Both the position numbers and the translations under genes were made by a program. The notes under the pieces were generated by a model that searched no databases, was not told the DNA's origin, and saw only the letters and a program-made list of their open reading frames with translations. Below are positions 7,280 through 15,985 of a DNA stretch of 64,000 nucleotides, in pieces (the first letter of the stretch is position 1; each line of letters opens with the position of its first letter). Source of the stretch: Streptococcus timonensis (GTDB lineage: Bacteria > Bacillota > Bacilli > Lactobacillales > Streptococcaceae); the NCBI RefSeq assembly GCF_900095845.1, contig NZ_FMIX01000004.1:999501-1063500 (forward strand), written 5' to 3'.

Positions 7280-8206
7280 CTATGGCAAATCATTCCCTGC
7301 TGCTAGGTAAATTTCATACCATTCTTTTCGAGTCAGGTTGACATGACTTGCTTGGCTTGCTTCTATCAAATGTTTAGGGTTAGTTGTTCCTACTACTGCC
7401 TGCATCTTAGCTGGGTATCGTAACACCCAAGCGATAGCAATAGCTGATGGGCTTACACCGTATTTTAAGGCTAGTCGATTTAGGACTTGGTTTAGTTGTT
7501 GGAACTTCTCATTGCCGACAAAATTCCCTTTGAAATATCCAAACTGCAAGACTGACCAGGCCTGAATAACCATGTCGTTTAATTTGCAGTATTCAAAGAC
7601 GCTACCATCACGCAAAGCTGCCTTGTCACCTTCCATATTGACATGGAAACCTGATTCAAATCCTGGCATGAAAGCTGCGCTTAGTTGTAATTGATTGATA
7701 GATAAAGGTTGTTTGACCTCTTTCTTCAGCAATTCCATCATCATAGGATTTTGATTGGACACACCGAAGTCTCGAACTTTACCTGATTTGTGTAGAATAT
7801 CAAAGGCTTGAGCCACTTGGTCAGCTTCCATTAAGGCATCTGGGCGATGGAGAAGCAAGCTATCTAGATAATCAACCTGCAATCTTTGTAGAATCCCATC
7901 AACTGATTCTAAAATATAATCTTTTGAAAAATCAAAATAGGTAAATTCTTCTATGCGAATGCCACACTTGGACTGGATCCACATCTTTTCACGAAGGTCA
8001 GGACGATGCTTTAACACTTGACCTAGTAATTCTTCGCAACGTCCACCACCATAGATATCTGCCAAGTCAAAGGCATTGATTCCTACAGATAGGGCTATTT
8101 CAACCAACTCCTCAACGTCTTTAACCGACTTGTCACTGATTCGCATCATGCCGAGAACGATTTCGGACAATTCTCTTTTCTCTTGACCAAATGGAATGTA
8201 TTTCAT
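7280..8206 (-). CDS. Aldo/keto reductase (YdhF-like)
   Basis: A 308-residue NADPH-dependent oxidoreductase with a TIM-barrel fold. The catalytic tetrad is visible: Asp and Tyr in FDLADIYGGG, Lys in IQSKCGI and His in LLLHRPD. GVSNQNP and the C-terminal AIAWVLRYP...VVGTTNP are cofactor-binding segments. Overall it resembles Escherichia coli YdhF, so the natural substrate is unknown. I place the start at ATG 8206 (MKYIPFG) because GGAGG sits just before it. An upstream ATG at 8227 lacks a ribosome site. Confidence 0.88.
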   Translation of the reverse strand: MKYIPFGQEKRELSEIVLGMMRISDKSVKDVEELVEIALSVGINAFDLADIYGGGRCEELLGQVLKHRPDLREKMWIQSKCGIRIEEFTYFDFSKDYILESVDGILQRLQVDYLDSLLLHRPDALMEADQVAQAFDILHKSGKVRDFGVSNQNPMMMELLKKEVKQPLSINQLQLSAAFMPGFESGFHVNMEGDKAALRDGSVFEYCKLNDMVIQAWSVLQFGYFKGNFVGNEKFQQLNQVLNRLALKYGVSPSAIAIAWVLRYPAKMQAVVGTTNPKHLIEASQASHVNLTRKEWYEIYLAAGNDLP

Positions 8207-8279
8207 GGCAATTTCCTCCGTTTTCATTCATTATAAAATAGAATGACACTTTTATCAACTGATGCCTAACATAAGAAAA

Positions 8280-8299
8280 GAACCAGTTCAAACTGGTTC
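8280..8299 (-). terminator. Terminator after metG
   Basis: GAACCAGTT and AACTGGTTC form a strong hairpin, flanked by T runs on both strands, nine bases past the metG stop. Confidence 0.85.
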
Positions 8300-8308
8300 T
8301 TTTTAATC

Positions 8309-10306
8309 TTAACCAATCACACTTCCATTTGGTACAGCTGGATCAACTGTTAGAAGGGTTAATTTGCCATCATGTTCAGCTGAGAGGATCATCCCTTGGC
8401 TGACATATTTTTTCATCATTTTACGTGGTTTAAGGTTGGCAACGATTTGTACTTTCTTGCCGACCAATTCTTGTTCGTTTGGATAATATTTTGCAATACC
8501 AGAAAGGATTTGACGATCTTCACCATCTCCAGCATCCAAGCGGAATTGAAGCAACTTATCAGAACCTTCCACTTTAGACACTTCCTTAACTTCAGCGACA
8601 CGGATTTCAACCTTATCGAAGTCTTCAAACTTGATTTCTTCCTTGTTTAGTTTGAGTTCGACTTCATCTGGATTCCATTCTTTTTCGACGGCTGGCTTGT
8701 CGCCTTCCATTTGTTCCTTGATATAAGCGATTTCTTCTTCCATATCGAGACGTGGGAAGATTGGAGTTCCTTTGGCAACTACTGTTACACCTGCAGGAAA
8801 ATCAGCCAAGCTCAAGTTCTCAAGGCTAGAAACTTCTGCTAGACCAAGTTGTGTCAAGACTGCACGACTGGTTTCCATCATAAATGGCTTAATCAAGTGA
8901 GCTACGACACGAAGGCTAGCTGCCAAGTGGCTCATCACACTTGCCAATTGGTCACGGTGCGCTTCGTCCTTAGCCAGTACCCATGGAGCTGTCTCATCGA
9001 TGTATTTATTGGTACGTGAGATAAGAGTCCAGACTGCTTCAAGTGCACGTGGATAGTCAACTGCTTCCATGTAGGTATTGTAGTCAGCGATTGATTGTTC
9101 TGCCACTTGAGCAAGTTCATTGTCAAAGTCTGTTACACCTTCTACATAGGCAGGGATTTGACCATCAAAGTACTTGTTAATCATTGAAACCGTACGGTTG
9201 AGGAGGTTTCCGAGGTCATTCGCTAATTCATAGTTGATACGGCCTACATAGTCCTCTGGAGTGAAGGTTCCGTCTGAACCAACTGGAAGGCTACGCATGA
9301 GGTAGTAACGAAGTGGATCGAGGCCATAGCGCTCTACCAACATTTCAGGGTAAACGACATTCCCTTTAGACTTGGACATCTTGCCATCTTTCATGACAAA
9401 CCAACCATGGGCAATCAAGCGGTCAGGTAATTTAACATTCAACATCATAAGAAGGATTGGCCAGTAAATCGAGTGGAAACGAAGGATGTCTTTTCCAACC
9501 ATATGGAAGACTGTTCCATTCCAGAACTTGTCAAAGTTGCCATGTTCATCCTGACCATAACCAAGAGCAGTCGCATAGTTAAGAAGGGCATCGATCCATA
9601 CATAGACAACGTGTTTCGGATTTGATGGGACAGGTACACCCCAGGTAAAGGTTGTACGAGAAACGGCTAAGTCTTCCAAACCTGGCTCAATAAAGTTACG
9701 CAACATTTCATTAAGGCGACCATCTGGAGTGATGAAGTCAGGATGTGATTTGAAAAATTCGACCAAGCGGTCTTGGTATTTGCTGAGGCGAAGGAAGTAA
9801 GATTCTTCTGAAACCCATTCAACCTCGTGACCTGATGGAGCGATACCACCTGTCACATTTCCAGCTTCATCACGGAAAACTTCTGCAAGCTGGCTTTCTG
9901 TAAAGAATTCTTCATCTGATACTGAATACCAACCAGAGTATTCACCTAGGTAGATGTCATCTTGAGCAAGCAAGCGTTCAAAAACTTGTGCTACTACTTT
10001 TTCATGGTAATCATCTGTGGTACGGATAAATTTATCATATGAGATATCGAGTAATTTCCAGAGTTCTTTGACTCCAACCGCCATACCGTCGACATAAGCT
10101 TGAGGTGTGATGCCAGCTTCTTCTGCTTTTTGTTGAATCTTTTGACCATGCTCATCAAGACCAGTCAGATAAAAGACATCGTAGCCCATCAGGCGTTTGT
10201 AACGTGCTAGGACATCACATGCGATAGTTGTGTAGGCAGAACCGATATGAAGTTTACCAGATGGATAGTAAATCGGTGTTGTAATATAAAAATTCTTTTC
10301 AGACAT
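8309..10306 (-). CDS. metG: Methionyl-tRNA synthetase
   Basis: A 665-residue class I aminoacyl-tRNA synthetase that charges tRNA-Met. HIGS (residues 20-23) is the HIGH motif in a LHIGSAYTT context and KMSKS lies at about residues 309-313 ([10 protein letters not shown]). The C-terminal about 110 residues ([11 protein letters not shown]...[10 protein letters not shown]...PNGSVIG) form the EMAP-II-like tRNA-binding domain found in the longer MetG form. The true start is ATG 10306, with AAAGG upstream. A longer frame to 10501 has no ribosome site and runs into the promoter. No T-box leader is visible upstream. Confidence 0.97.
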   Translation of the reverse strand: MSEKNFYITTPIYYPSGKLHIGSAYTTIACDVLARYKRLMGYDVFYLTGLDEHGQKIQQKAEEAGITPQAYVDGMAVGVKELWKLLDISYDKFIRTTDDYHEKVVAQVFERLLAQDDIYLGEYSGWYSVSDEEFFTESQLAEVFRDEAGNVTGGIAPSGHEVEWVSEESYFLRLSKYQDRLVEFFKSHPDFITPDGRLNEMLRNFIEPGLEDLAVSRTTFTWGVPVPSNPKHVVYVWIDALLNYATALGYGQDEHGNFDKFWNGTVFHMVGKDILRFHSIYWPILLMMLNVKLPDRLIAHGWFVMKDGKMSKSKGNVVYPEMLVERYGLDPLRYYLMRSLPVGSDGTFTPEDYVGRINYELANDLGNLLNRTVSMINKYFDGQIPAYVEGVTDFDNELAQVAEQSIADYNTYMEAVDYPRALEAVWTLISRTNKYIDETAPWVLAKDEAHRDQLASVMSHLAASLRVVAHLIKPFMMETSRAVLTQLGLAEVSSLENLSLADFPAGVTVVAKGTPIFPRLDMEEEIAYIKEQMEGDKPAVEKEWNPDEVELKLNKEEIKFEDFDKVEIRVAEVKEVSKVEGSDKLLQFRLDAGDGEDRQILSGIAKYYPNEQELVGKKVQIVANLKPRKMMKKYVSQGMILSAEHDGKLTLLTVDPAVPNGSVIG

Positions 10307-10351
10307 AATATTTCCTTTCCAGGCTAATGAAACCTGTTTTTCTAACACTTC

Positions 10352-10360
10352 ATTATACCA
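10352..10360 (-). promoter_or_regulatory. Extended -10 promoter for metG
   Basis: On the minus strand TGGTATAAT is a TGnTATAAT extended -10 box about 45 bases upstream of the metG start. The -35 position has no good match, which is normal for this class. Confidence 0.65.
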
Positions 10361-10398
10361 CATTTTTAGTGATTTTCGATAGAGAAATCCATACAAAA

Positions 10399-10424
10399 AC
10401 AAGACAGACAAATGTCTATCTCGT
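10399..10424 (-). terminator. Terminator after the efflux operon
   Basis: Twelve-base-pair stem (arms 10399-10410 and 10413-10424) followed on the minus strand by a T run. It lies just past the permease stop at 10440 and before the metG promoter. Confidence 0.85.
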
Positions 10425-10439
10425 TTTTTATCTTTTAAA

Positions 10440-11699
10440 TTATTCATAGCGAAGAGCTTCGATTGGATCGAGCTTAGAAGCTTTGTTGGCTGGTAAAACA
10501 CCGAATATCATACCGATACCTGCTGAGACCGCTAAACTAAAGAGAGCTATTGGGATGGATACTCCAACTTCAATTCCTGCAATCAAGTTTTGAAGAAGAA
10601 CCCCTGCAAGCATGGTCATTCCTGCAGCAAGTACAAGACCAATGAAACCACCTAATAAGGTTAAAATCATGGATTCAATCAAGAACTGAACTAGGATATT
10701 ACCCCGAGTTGCTCCTAGTGCTTTCCGTAAACCAATCTCACGGGTACGCTCTGTCACAGAAACAAGCATAATGTTCATAACACCAGTACCACCAACAAAG
10801 AGGGAAATTCCTGCAATAGCACTAATAATCGTTGTTATGAAGCCGAACATTTGTTGCACTTCGTTGAAGGCTTCCGTTGCATCTGCTATCTGATACTCCC
10901 CTTGTTGGAGACCTGCAATCTCCGTCATTCTTCTTGCCAATTCTGGACCTAAAGTCTGAGTCAGGCTCGTATCGTTAACACGGAAGACAATATTTGAAAT
11001 CTCGTCTGTGTTAAAATTAGCTGCCAAGGAAATATTGGTCGTAATTGGTAGTCCTCCGACTCCAAAGGCTTTTACAGCCTTGGCTTCTTTACTTGCATAA
11101 ACACCAATAACACGGTAACTGATTTCATTTACTTCAACAATCTGATTGAGTGCTTCCTGTGCAGAACCAAAAAGGCTATTAGCAAGGCCTTCATCTAAAA
11201 TGATCACGTTTGCAAAATCCTTATAATCTTGTGCTCTAAGACTTCGACCTGCAATGACTTCATTTTCGACCGCATCCATATAAGTGACATTCCCACCCGT
11301 CATGTTAGCGTGTTCCACCTTTTTATCCTTATAGGTCAAGGTCACATTGGCTGAGTTGGTCACATAGTAACTATCCACTCCCTTGAGCTTAGCAGCTTCC
11401 TTAACCCAGGATTCTTGAGGTTTTGGTGGTTCAACAATAACATCTTCCTCTTTACCAGACAGAGTTAGAGCAGATTGCTTCTGGGTAAAGGAACCGTCCT
11501 TACTCTTTGTAGGTGAGAAAAAGACATGAATGTCTTTCTGAGACTTGGTCATGTTTTTATTGACCTGACGAGACATGGAATCTCCCAAAGCCATGATAAC
11601 TACAACAGAGGAAACACCGATAATAATTCCAATCATGGTCAAGAAAGAACGCATCTTGTGTGCCATAATGGATGAAAAGGCAAATTTAAGATTCTGCAT
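10440..11699 (-). CDS. MacB-like ABC transporter permease
   Basis: A 419-residue membrane protein: an N-terminal transmembrane helix ([21 protein letters not shown]), a large outside domain (about residues 50-280) and three C-terminal helices with the FtsX-type loop [19 protein letters not shown]. This is the permease half of a MacAB-type pump. It follows the ATPase gene by one base. In pneumococcus the orthologous three-gene pump (as I recall, spr0693-0695) has been studied structurally and linked to antimicrobial peptide and lincosamide tolerance. That function is transferred, not seen. Confidence 0.9.
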   Translation of the reverse strand: MQNLKFAFSSIMAHKMRSFLTMIGIIIGVSSVVVIMALGDSMSRQVNKNMTKSQKDIHVFFSPTKSKDGSFTQKQSALTLSGKEEDVIVEPPKPQESWVKEAAKLKGVDSYYVTNSANVTLTYKDKKVEHANMTGGNVTYMDAVENEVIAGRSLRAQDYKDFANVIILDEGLANSLFGSAQEALNQIVEVNEISYRVIGVYASKEAKAVKAFGVGGLPITTNISLAANFNTDEISNIVFRVNDTSLTQTLGPELARRMTEIAGLQQGEYQIADATEAFNEVQQMFGFITTIISAIAGISLFVGGTGVMNIMLVSVTERTREIGLRKALGATRGNILVQFLIESMILTLLGGFIGLVLAAGMTMLAGVLLQNLIAGIEVGVSIPIALFSLAVSAGIGMIFGVLPANKASKLDPIEALRYE

Positions 11700-11700
11700 C

Positions 11701-12402
11701 TTAGTTTTCCTCCTTTTCTACTTGGACACTATCAGACGAAATGATACCGTCACGAATGACAATTTGTCTTTTGGCGTAGGCAGCAATTTCAGGCTCATGC
11801 GTTACCATAATGATGGTTTTTCCTTCTTTGTTTAATTCAACTAAGAGTTGCATGATTTGATTTCCAGTTTTAGTATCAAGAGCTCCAGTTGGTTCATCTG
11901 CCAAGATGATAGAAGGATTATTGACCAACGCACGCGCTATGGCTACTCTCTGCTTCTGACCACCTGATAATTCCGATGGTAAGTGATGGCTTCTGTCAGT
12001 TAATTCTACTTTTTCTAGATATTCCTTAGCTAGTTTACGCCGTTTTGAAGCAGGAACCCCCGCATAAATCAAAGGCAATTCCACATTTTGCAATGCATCC
12101 ATCTTTGATAAGAGAAAGAACTGTTGAAAAACAAATCCAATCTCTTGATTTCGAACTTTAGCTAACTGTTTTTCACCCAAACCAGCGACTTCTTTTTCTT
12201 CTAAGTAGTACTCACCGCTTGTAGGGGTATCCAACATTCCAATAATATTCATGAGAGTAGACTTACCAGAACCAGACGGTCCCATGATTGCTACGAATTC
12301 ACCTTCATGAACTTCTAAATTAATATTCTTCAGAACCTGTAATTCTTGATCTCCATTTCGATAGCTACGGCAAATATTTTTGAGGCTAATTAGCTGTTTC
12401 AT
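11701..12402 (-). CDS. MacB-like ABC transporter ATPase
   Basis: A 233-residue ATPase with Walker A GPSGSGKST, Q-loop in VFQQFFLL, signature LSGGQKQRVAIARAL, Walker B IILADEPTGALD and switch His in MVTHEPE. It belongs to the LolD/MacB export family and works with the following permease and the membrane-fusion protein encoded upstream. The gene start overlaps the end of the adaptor gene by 17 bases, so the three are translated from one message. Confidence 0.92.
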   Translation of the reverse strand: MKQLISLKNICRSYRNGDQELQVLKNINLEVHEGEFVAIMGPSGSGKSTLMNIIGMLDTPTSGEYYLEEKEVAGLGEKQLAKVRNQEIGFVFQQFFLLSKMDALQNVELPLIYAGVPASKRRKLAKEYLEKVELTDRSHHLPSELSGGQKQRVAIARALVNNPSIILADEPTGALDTKTGNQIMQLLVELNKEGKTIIMVTHEPEIAAYAKRQIVIRDGIISSDSVQVEKEEN

Positions 12403-13573
12403 CAGTCTTCACCTCTTTTCCTTCTTCTAAGGAAGCTGTCGGATTACTGATGACTTTTGCTCCATCTGTCAAACCAGATGTGATTTCTTGGTTTTCTGCG
12501 TCCGCATTTCCCAATCCAACTTCAACTTTTTTAACTTTCTTATTCTCGTCAAGAATCCATACAAAGTTCTTTTCTTCTTCCATGACCACACTAGTAATTG
12601 GAACAATCAAGGCCTTGCTACTATTCTTAACTTCAATGCTCACAGTAAATCCTTGTTTCAAATCTCCAACTTCACTTGTAACATCAATAGTGAAAGGATA
12701 TTTAGATCCTGAATTAGAACCACTTAGACTTGAATTTGATTCACTGTTGTTTTTTGGATAGTTTGAGATATAAGAAATCTTACCAGTCCATGTCTTATCA
12801 GGATAAACCTTAGTAGTAAATGTAACTTCTTGACCGACTGAAAGGTTAGCAAGATTATACTCAGATAGTTCTCCTTTAACCTGTAAATTATCATTACTTA
12901 CAATATGAACCAGAACTTGACTATTTCCAGTTGGAGATTTTGAAACATTTCTGTTTACCTCAACGACCGTTCCTTCAACTGTGCTTAATACCGTCGTTGC
13001 ATTCAACTGAGCTAATGCTTTTTCTTGTTGAGCTACTGCATCTGCACGAGTATCACGAGCATCACTAATTTGTGAATCAATAGAAGAAACTGATGAACCA
13101 GAAGTTTGAGCTTGGGCTCCATCTACACTACCTTCGAGTCCTGCTTGAGGAATAACTGGCGTTGCCTCTGCACTATTGCGCGCTTGGTATAATTCATTGA
13201 TATGACGGTCAGCCTTAGCAATGGCACGAGTAGCAGCATCATAAGCAGCTTGCGCTTCAGAACTACTATACTTTACTAAAGCTTGCCCTTCACTAACCTG
13301 ATCTCCAACCGAAACCAAGACCTCATCTAGTTCACCCTTGCTGCCATCAAAATAAACATATTGCTCATTTTGAGCAGTTACACTACCAGATAAGAGAACT
13401 GATGATGCAACTGTCCCTTCTTTTGCAATGACAATATGACTTGGTTCGTCACTAGCTACTGTCTCACCCGGTTGTCTGAACAGTAGGATAGCTCCTGCTC
13501 CTAGTACAAGGGCTGTCGCAACGCCAATAGCTGTATATAAAGGCCATTTTTTAGATTTTGACTTCTTTTTCAT
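12386..13573 (-). CDS. Efflux pump membrane-fusion (HlyD/MacA-type) adaptor
   Basis: A 395-residue protein: a cytoplasmic Lys-rich start, one transmembrane helix (LYTAIGVATALVLGAGAILLF), a lipoyl/barrel segment (VSVGDQVSEGQALVKY), a helical hairpin (about residues 110-195), then beta domains with LQVKGELSEYNLANLSVGQEVTFTTKVYP. In Gram-positives such proteins bridge the ABC permease and the cell wall. The start is placed at ATG 13573 behind AGAGGT rather than the longer frame to 13633, which would cross the -10 box. First gene of the pump operon. Confidence 0.88.
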   Translation of the reverse strand: MKKKSKSKKWPLYTAIGVATALVLGAGAILLFRQPGETVASDEPSHIVIAKEGTVASSVLLSGSVTAQNEQYVYFDGSKGELDEVLVSVGDQVSEGQALVKYSSSEAQAAYDAATRAIAKADRHINELYQARNSAEATPVIPQAGLEGSVDGAQAQTSGSSVSSIDSQISDARDTRADAVAQQEKALAQLNATTVLSTVEGTVVEVNRNVSKSPTGNSQVLVHIVSNDNLQVKGELSEYNLANLSVGQEVTFTTKVYPDKTWTGKISYISNYPKNNSESNSSLSGSNSGSKYPFTIDVTSEVGDLKQGFTVSIEVKNSSKALIVPITSVVMEEEKNFVWILDENKKVKKVEVGLGNADAENQEITSGLTDGAKVISNPTASLEEGKEVKTDETAN

Positions 13574-13604
13574 TTCAATACCTCTTTTATAAACATATAT
13601 TAAA

Positions 13605-13633
13605 ATTATAGCACAAGTCCTAAAAATGGACAA
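13605..13633 (-). promoter_or_regulatory. Promoter of the efflux operon
   Basis: On the minus strand TTGTCC (13628-13633) and TATAAT (13605-13610) are 17 bases apart, about 30 bases before the adaptor start. Confidence 0.72.
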
Positions 13634-13757
13634 TTGCTTTCTAAATATCCAAAAACAATCGCCAAATCTTTTATTGTTGTGTTAGTTATATAATACAACT
13701 TCTTTTTTATTTTTGCAAGCATTTTCTTAAGAAATTTAAACGTAGCAGATTTTTGCA

Positions 13758-13786
13758 TTGACTTCCAAAAAAGGATAGAATATGAC
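13758..13786 (+). promoter_or_regulatory. Promoter of gor
   Basis: TTGACT (13758-13763) and TATGAC (13781-13786) are spaced by 17 bases, and the gor start lies 27 bases downstream with AAAGGAG before it. Confidence 0.65.
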
Positions 13787-13812
13787 TAGAAAACAACTAA
13801 AGGAGCTTTCTT

Positions 13813-15159
13813 ATGAGAGAATATGATATTATTGCCATCGGAGGAGGTAGCGGGGGAATTGCTACCATGAATCGTGCTGGTGAACATGGTGCTAAGGCGG
13901 CAGTTATTGAGGAAAAGAAATTAGGCGGAACTTGTGTCAACCTCGGCTGTGTCCCTAAAAAAATCATGTGGTATGGAGCTCAAATTGCAGAGAGTATCCA
14001 CAAATATGGACCTGACTATGGTTTCACAATCACTGACAACGAATTTGATTATGCAACTCTTCGTAAGAATCGTGAAGCCTATATTGACCGTGCTCGTTCA
14101 TCTTATGATGGAAGCTTCAAGCGTAACGGAGTTTATTTGATTGAAGGACGTGCCGAGTTCGTTGATGCTCATACTGTCAGAGTTAATGGTGAGTTGATCC
14201 ACGCTAAGCATATTGTGATTGCGACTGGAGCTCATCCTCATATCCCTTCTATTCCTGGTGCTGAACTAGGTGGTAGCTCAGATGATGTCTTCGCCTGGGA
14301 AGAGTTGCCTGAATCAGTAGCTATTCTGGGTGCTGGTTACATTGCTGTCGAATTAGCTGGTGTACTCCATACACTTGGTGTTCAGACAGATTTATTTGTC
14401 CGTCGTGAACGTCCACTACGTGGATTTGATAGCTATATCGTTGAGAGTCTAGTTCAAGAAATGGAAAATACAGGACTAAACCTCCACACACATAAGGTTC
14501 CTGCTAAACTTGAAGAAACTGAACAAGGTATTACCATTCATTTCGAAGATGGTAGCACTCATACTGCCAGTCAAGTTATCTGGGCAACTGGTCGCCGTCC
14601 AAATGTTGAAGGACTTCAACTCGAAAAAGTTGGTGTCACCCTCAATGAACGCGGCTTTATCCAAGTTGATGAATACCAAAATACGGTCGTTGATGGAATC
14701 TACGCTCTTGGAGATGTAACTGGTGAAAAAGAGCTGACTCCTGTCGCTATTAAGGCTGGTCGTACACTCTCAGAAAGACTTTTCAACGGTAAGACCAATG
14801 CTAAAATGGACTATTCAAATATCCCTACCGTTGTATTCTCACACCCTGCTATTGGAACTGTTGGTCTGACCGAGGAAGAAGCTATTAAGCAATATGGACA
14901 AGAAAACGTCAAAGTTTATACTTCAAAATTCGCTTCTATGTATTCTGCAGTTACTAGTCACCGCCAAGAAGCTCGTTTTAAACTCGTTACAGCTGGTGCA
15001 GACGAAAAGGTAGTTGGCCTTCATGGAATCGGCTACGGAGTTGACGAAATGATTCAAGGTTTCGCAGTTGCTATCAAGATGGGAGCTACAAAATCAGACT
15101 TTGATGCTACTGTCGCTATCCATCCAACAGGTTCAGAAGAATTTGTTACTATGCGTTAA
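13813..15159 (+). CDS. gor: Glutathione reductase
   Basis: A 448-residue flavoprotein disulfide reductase. Visible motifs: FAD loop GGGSGG near residue 10, redox pair Cys41/Cys46 in [14 protein letters not shown] loop [11 protein letters not shown] (about 175), FAD contact [13 protein letters not shown] and the C-terminal HPTGSEEF that supplies the catalytic His of the partner subunit. It reduces glutathione disulfide in the cytoplasm. Streptococci of this group import glutathione, so Gor supports oxidative and metal stress tolerance. Single-gene unit with its own promoter and terminator. Confidence 0.95.
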   Translation: MREYDIIAIGGGSGGIATMNRAGEHGAKAAVIEEKKLGGTCVNLGCVPKKIMWYGAQIAESIHKYGPDYGFTITDNEFDYATLRKNREAYIDRARSSYDGSFKRNGVYLIEGRAEFVDAHTVRVNGELIHAKHIVIATGAHPHIPSIPGAELGGSSDDVFAWEELPESVAILGAGYIAVELAGVLHTLGVQTDLFVRRERPLRGFDSYIVESLVQEMENTGLNLHTHKVPAKLEETEQGITIHFEDGSTHTASQVIWATGRRPNVEGLQLEKVGVTLNERGFIQVDEYQNTVVDGIYALGDVTGEKELTPVAIKAGRTLSERLFNGKTNAKMDYSNIPTVVFSHPAIGTVGLTEEEAIKQYGQENVKVYTSKFASMYSAVTSHRQEARFKLVTAGADEKVVGLHGIGYGVDEMIQGFAVAIKMGATKSDFDATVAIHPTGSEEFVTMR

Positions 15160-15167
15160 TCAATTAA

Positions 15168-15190
15168 AAGAGACCATTTAGGTCTTTTTT
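15168..15190 (+). terminator. Terminator after gor
   Basis: AGACC and GGTCT form a short stem followed by TTTTTT, nine bases past the gor stop. Confidence 0.7.
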
Positions 15191-15219
15191 ATTGATTTCA
15201 ATCGGCCGTCACAAAAAGA

Positions 15220-15270
15220 GTTAACTTTTTCTAAATTAACGGTTGACTTAATCTGACAAGATTATATAAT
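15220..15270 (+). promoter_or_regulatory. bioY promoter with BirA-like operator
   Basis: TTGACT (15243-15248) and TATAAT (15265-15270), 16 bases apart, form the bioY promoter. GTTAAC (15220-15225) and GTTGAC (15242-15247) are 16 bases apart. That agrees with the BirA box I remember for Firmicutes (GTTAAC half-sites separated by about 16), and the second half-site lies on the -35 box. Repression of biotin uptake by biotin-loaded BirA is the natural reading. Confidence 0.7.
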
Positions 15271-15303
15271 AGTTACTATAAATAAAAAAAGAGGTTAACT
15301 ATT

Positions 15304-15843
15304 TTGAAAAAAGCACATATCTATGCCATTCCTGCTATAGGAGCTGCACTTATTGCAGTATTAGCCCAGATTAGTATTCCCATTGGTCCCGTTCCTTTCA
15401 CTCTGCAGAACTTTGCTATTGGACTGATAGCTACTGTTTTTAGACCTAGAGAAGCTGTCCTCTCTGTTGGACTATATCTATTACTTGGCGCCATTGGTCT
15501 TCCTGTTTTCGCTAGTGGAGGAGCTGGTTTTCATGTTTTGGTAGGCCCAAGTGCTGGTTATCTTTGGTTCGACCTTGTCTATGCTGGACTTGCTTCCTAT
15601 CTCATTCACACAAATAGTGGCGTCTTACGTATTTTCTTTGCGAATCTCTTGGGTGATTCTCTTGTCTTTGTAGGTGGTATTCTCAGTCTCCACTTCCTAG
15701 CTGGGATGCCTTTTGATAAGGCACTCGCTGTCGGTGTCATTCCATTTATCATCCCTGATCTTGCTAAAATTGTAGCAATTAGCTTTATCAGTCGACCACT
15801 ACTTCAACGTCTCCGTACTCAACCCTATTTTTCAAGCAAATAA
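15304..15843 (+). CDS. bioY: BioY biotin transporter (ECF S component)
   Basis: A 179-residue, six-helix membrane protein with the BioY pattern: an N-terminal AQISIPIGPVPFTLQNFAI, then LYLLLGAIGLPVFASGGAG and LVGPSAGYLWFD. It is the substrate-binding subunit of an energy-coupling factor transporter. The shared ATPase/T subunits are encoded elsewhere. The start is a TTG at 15304 with GAGG nine bases upstream, and no better ATG exists. It has its own promoter with a probable biotin-responsive operator. Confidence 0.92.
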   Translation: MKKAHIYAIPAIGAALIAVLAQISIPIGPVPFTLQNFAIGLIATVFRPREAVLSVGLYLLLGAIGLPVFASGGAGFHVLVGPSAGYLWFDLVYAGLASYLIHTNSGVLRIFFANLLGDSLVFVGGILSLHFLAGMPFDKALAVGVIPFIIPDLAKIVAISFISRPLLQRLRTQPYFSSK

Positions 15844-15912
15844 AAAAAGGCCGGGATTTACTTCCCACTCTTCTATACATTTTTAAATGTATTCCCCCCT
15901 ATATAACAACAT

Positions 15913-15940
15913 AAAAGAGAGAACAAATGTTCTCTCTTTT
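15913..15940. terminator. Bidirectional terminator between bioY and the surface-protein operon
   Basis: AAAAGAGAGAACA and TGTTCTCTCTTTT form a 13-base-pair hairpin with T runs on both strands. It lies 45 bases past the 1705-residue protein stop (minus) and about 70 past bioY (plus). Confidence 0.88.
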
Positions 15941-15985
15941 CAACTATTCAAATCTATCTGACTTTTGTTAACATAGACAGTATGA

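Noticed and set aside
10307..10440. T-box leader before metG
   Set aside because: The leader is too short and holds no T-box core sequence or specifier stem that I can find.
10307..10501. N-terminal extension of metG to 10501
   Set aside because: The added 65 residues cross the extended -10 promoter and the upstream operon's terminator, and [14 protein letters not shown] is the usual MetG start.
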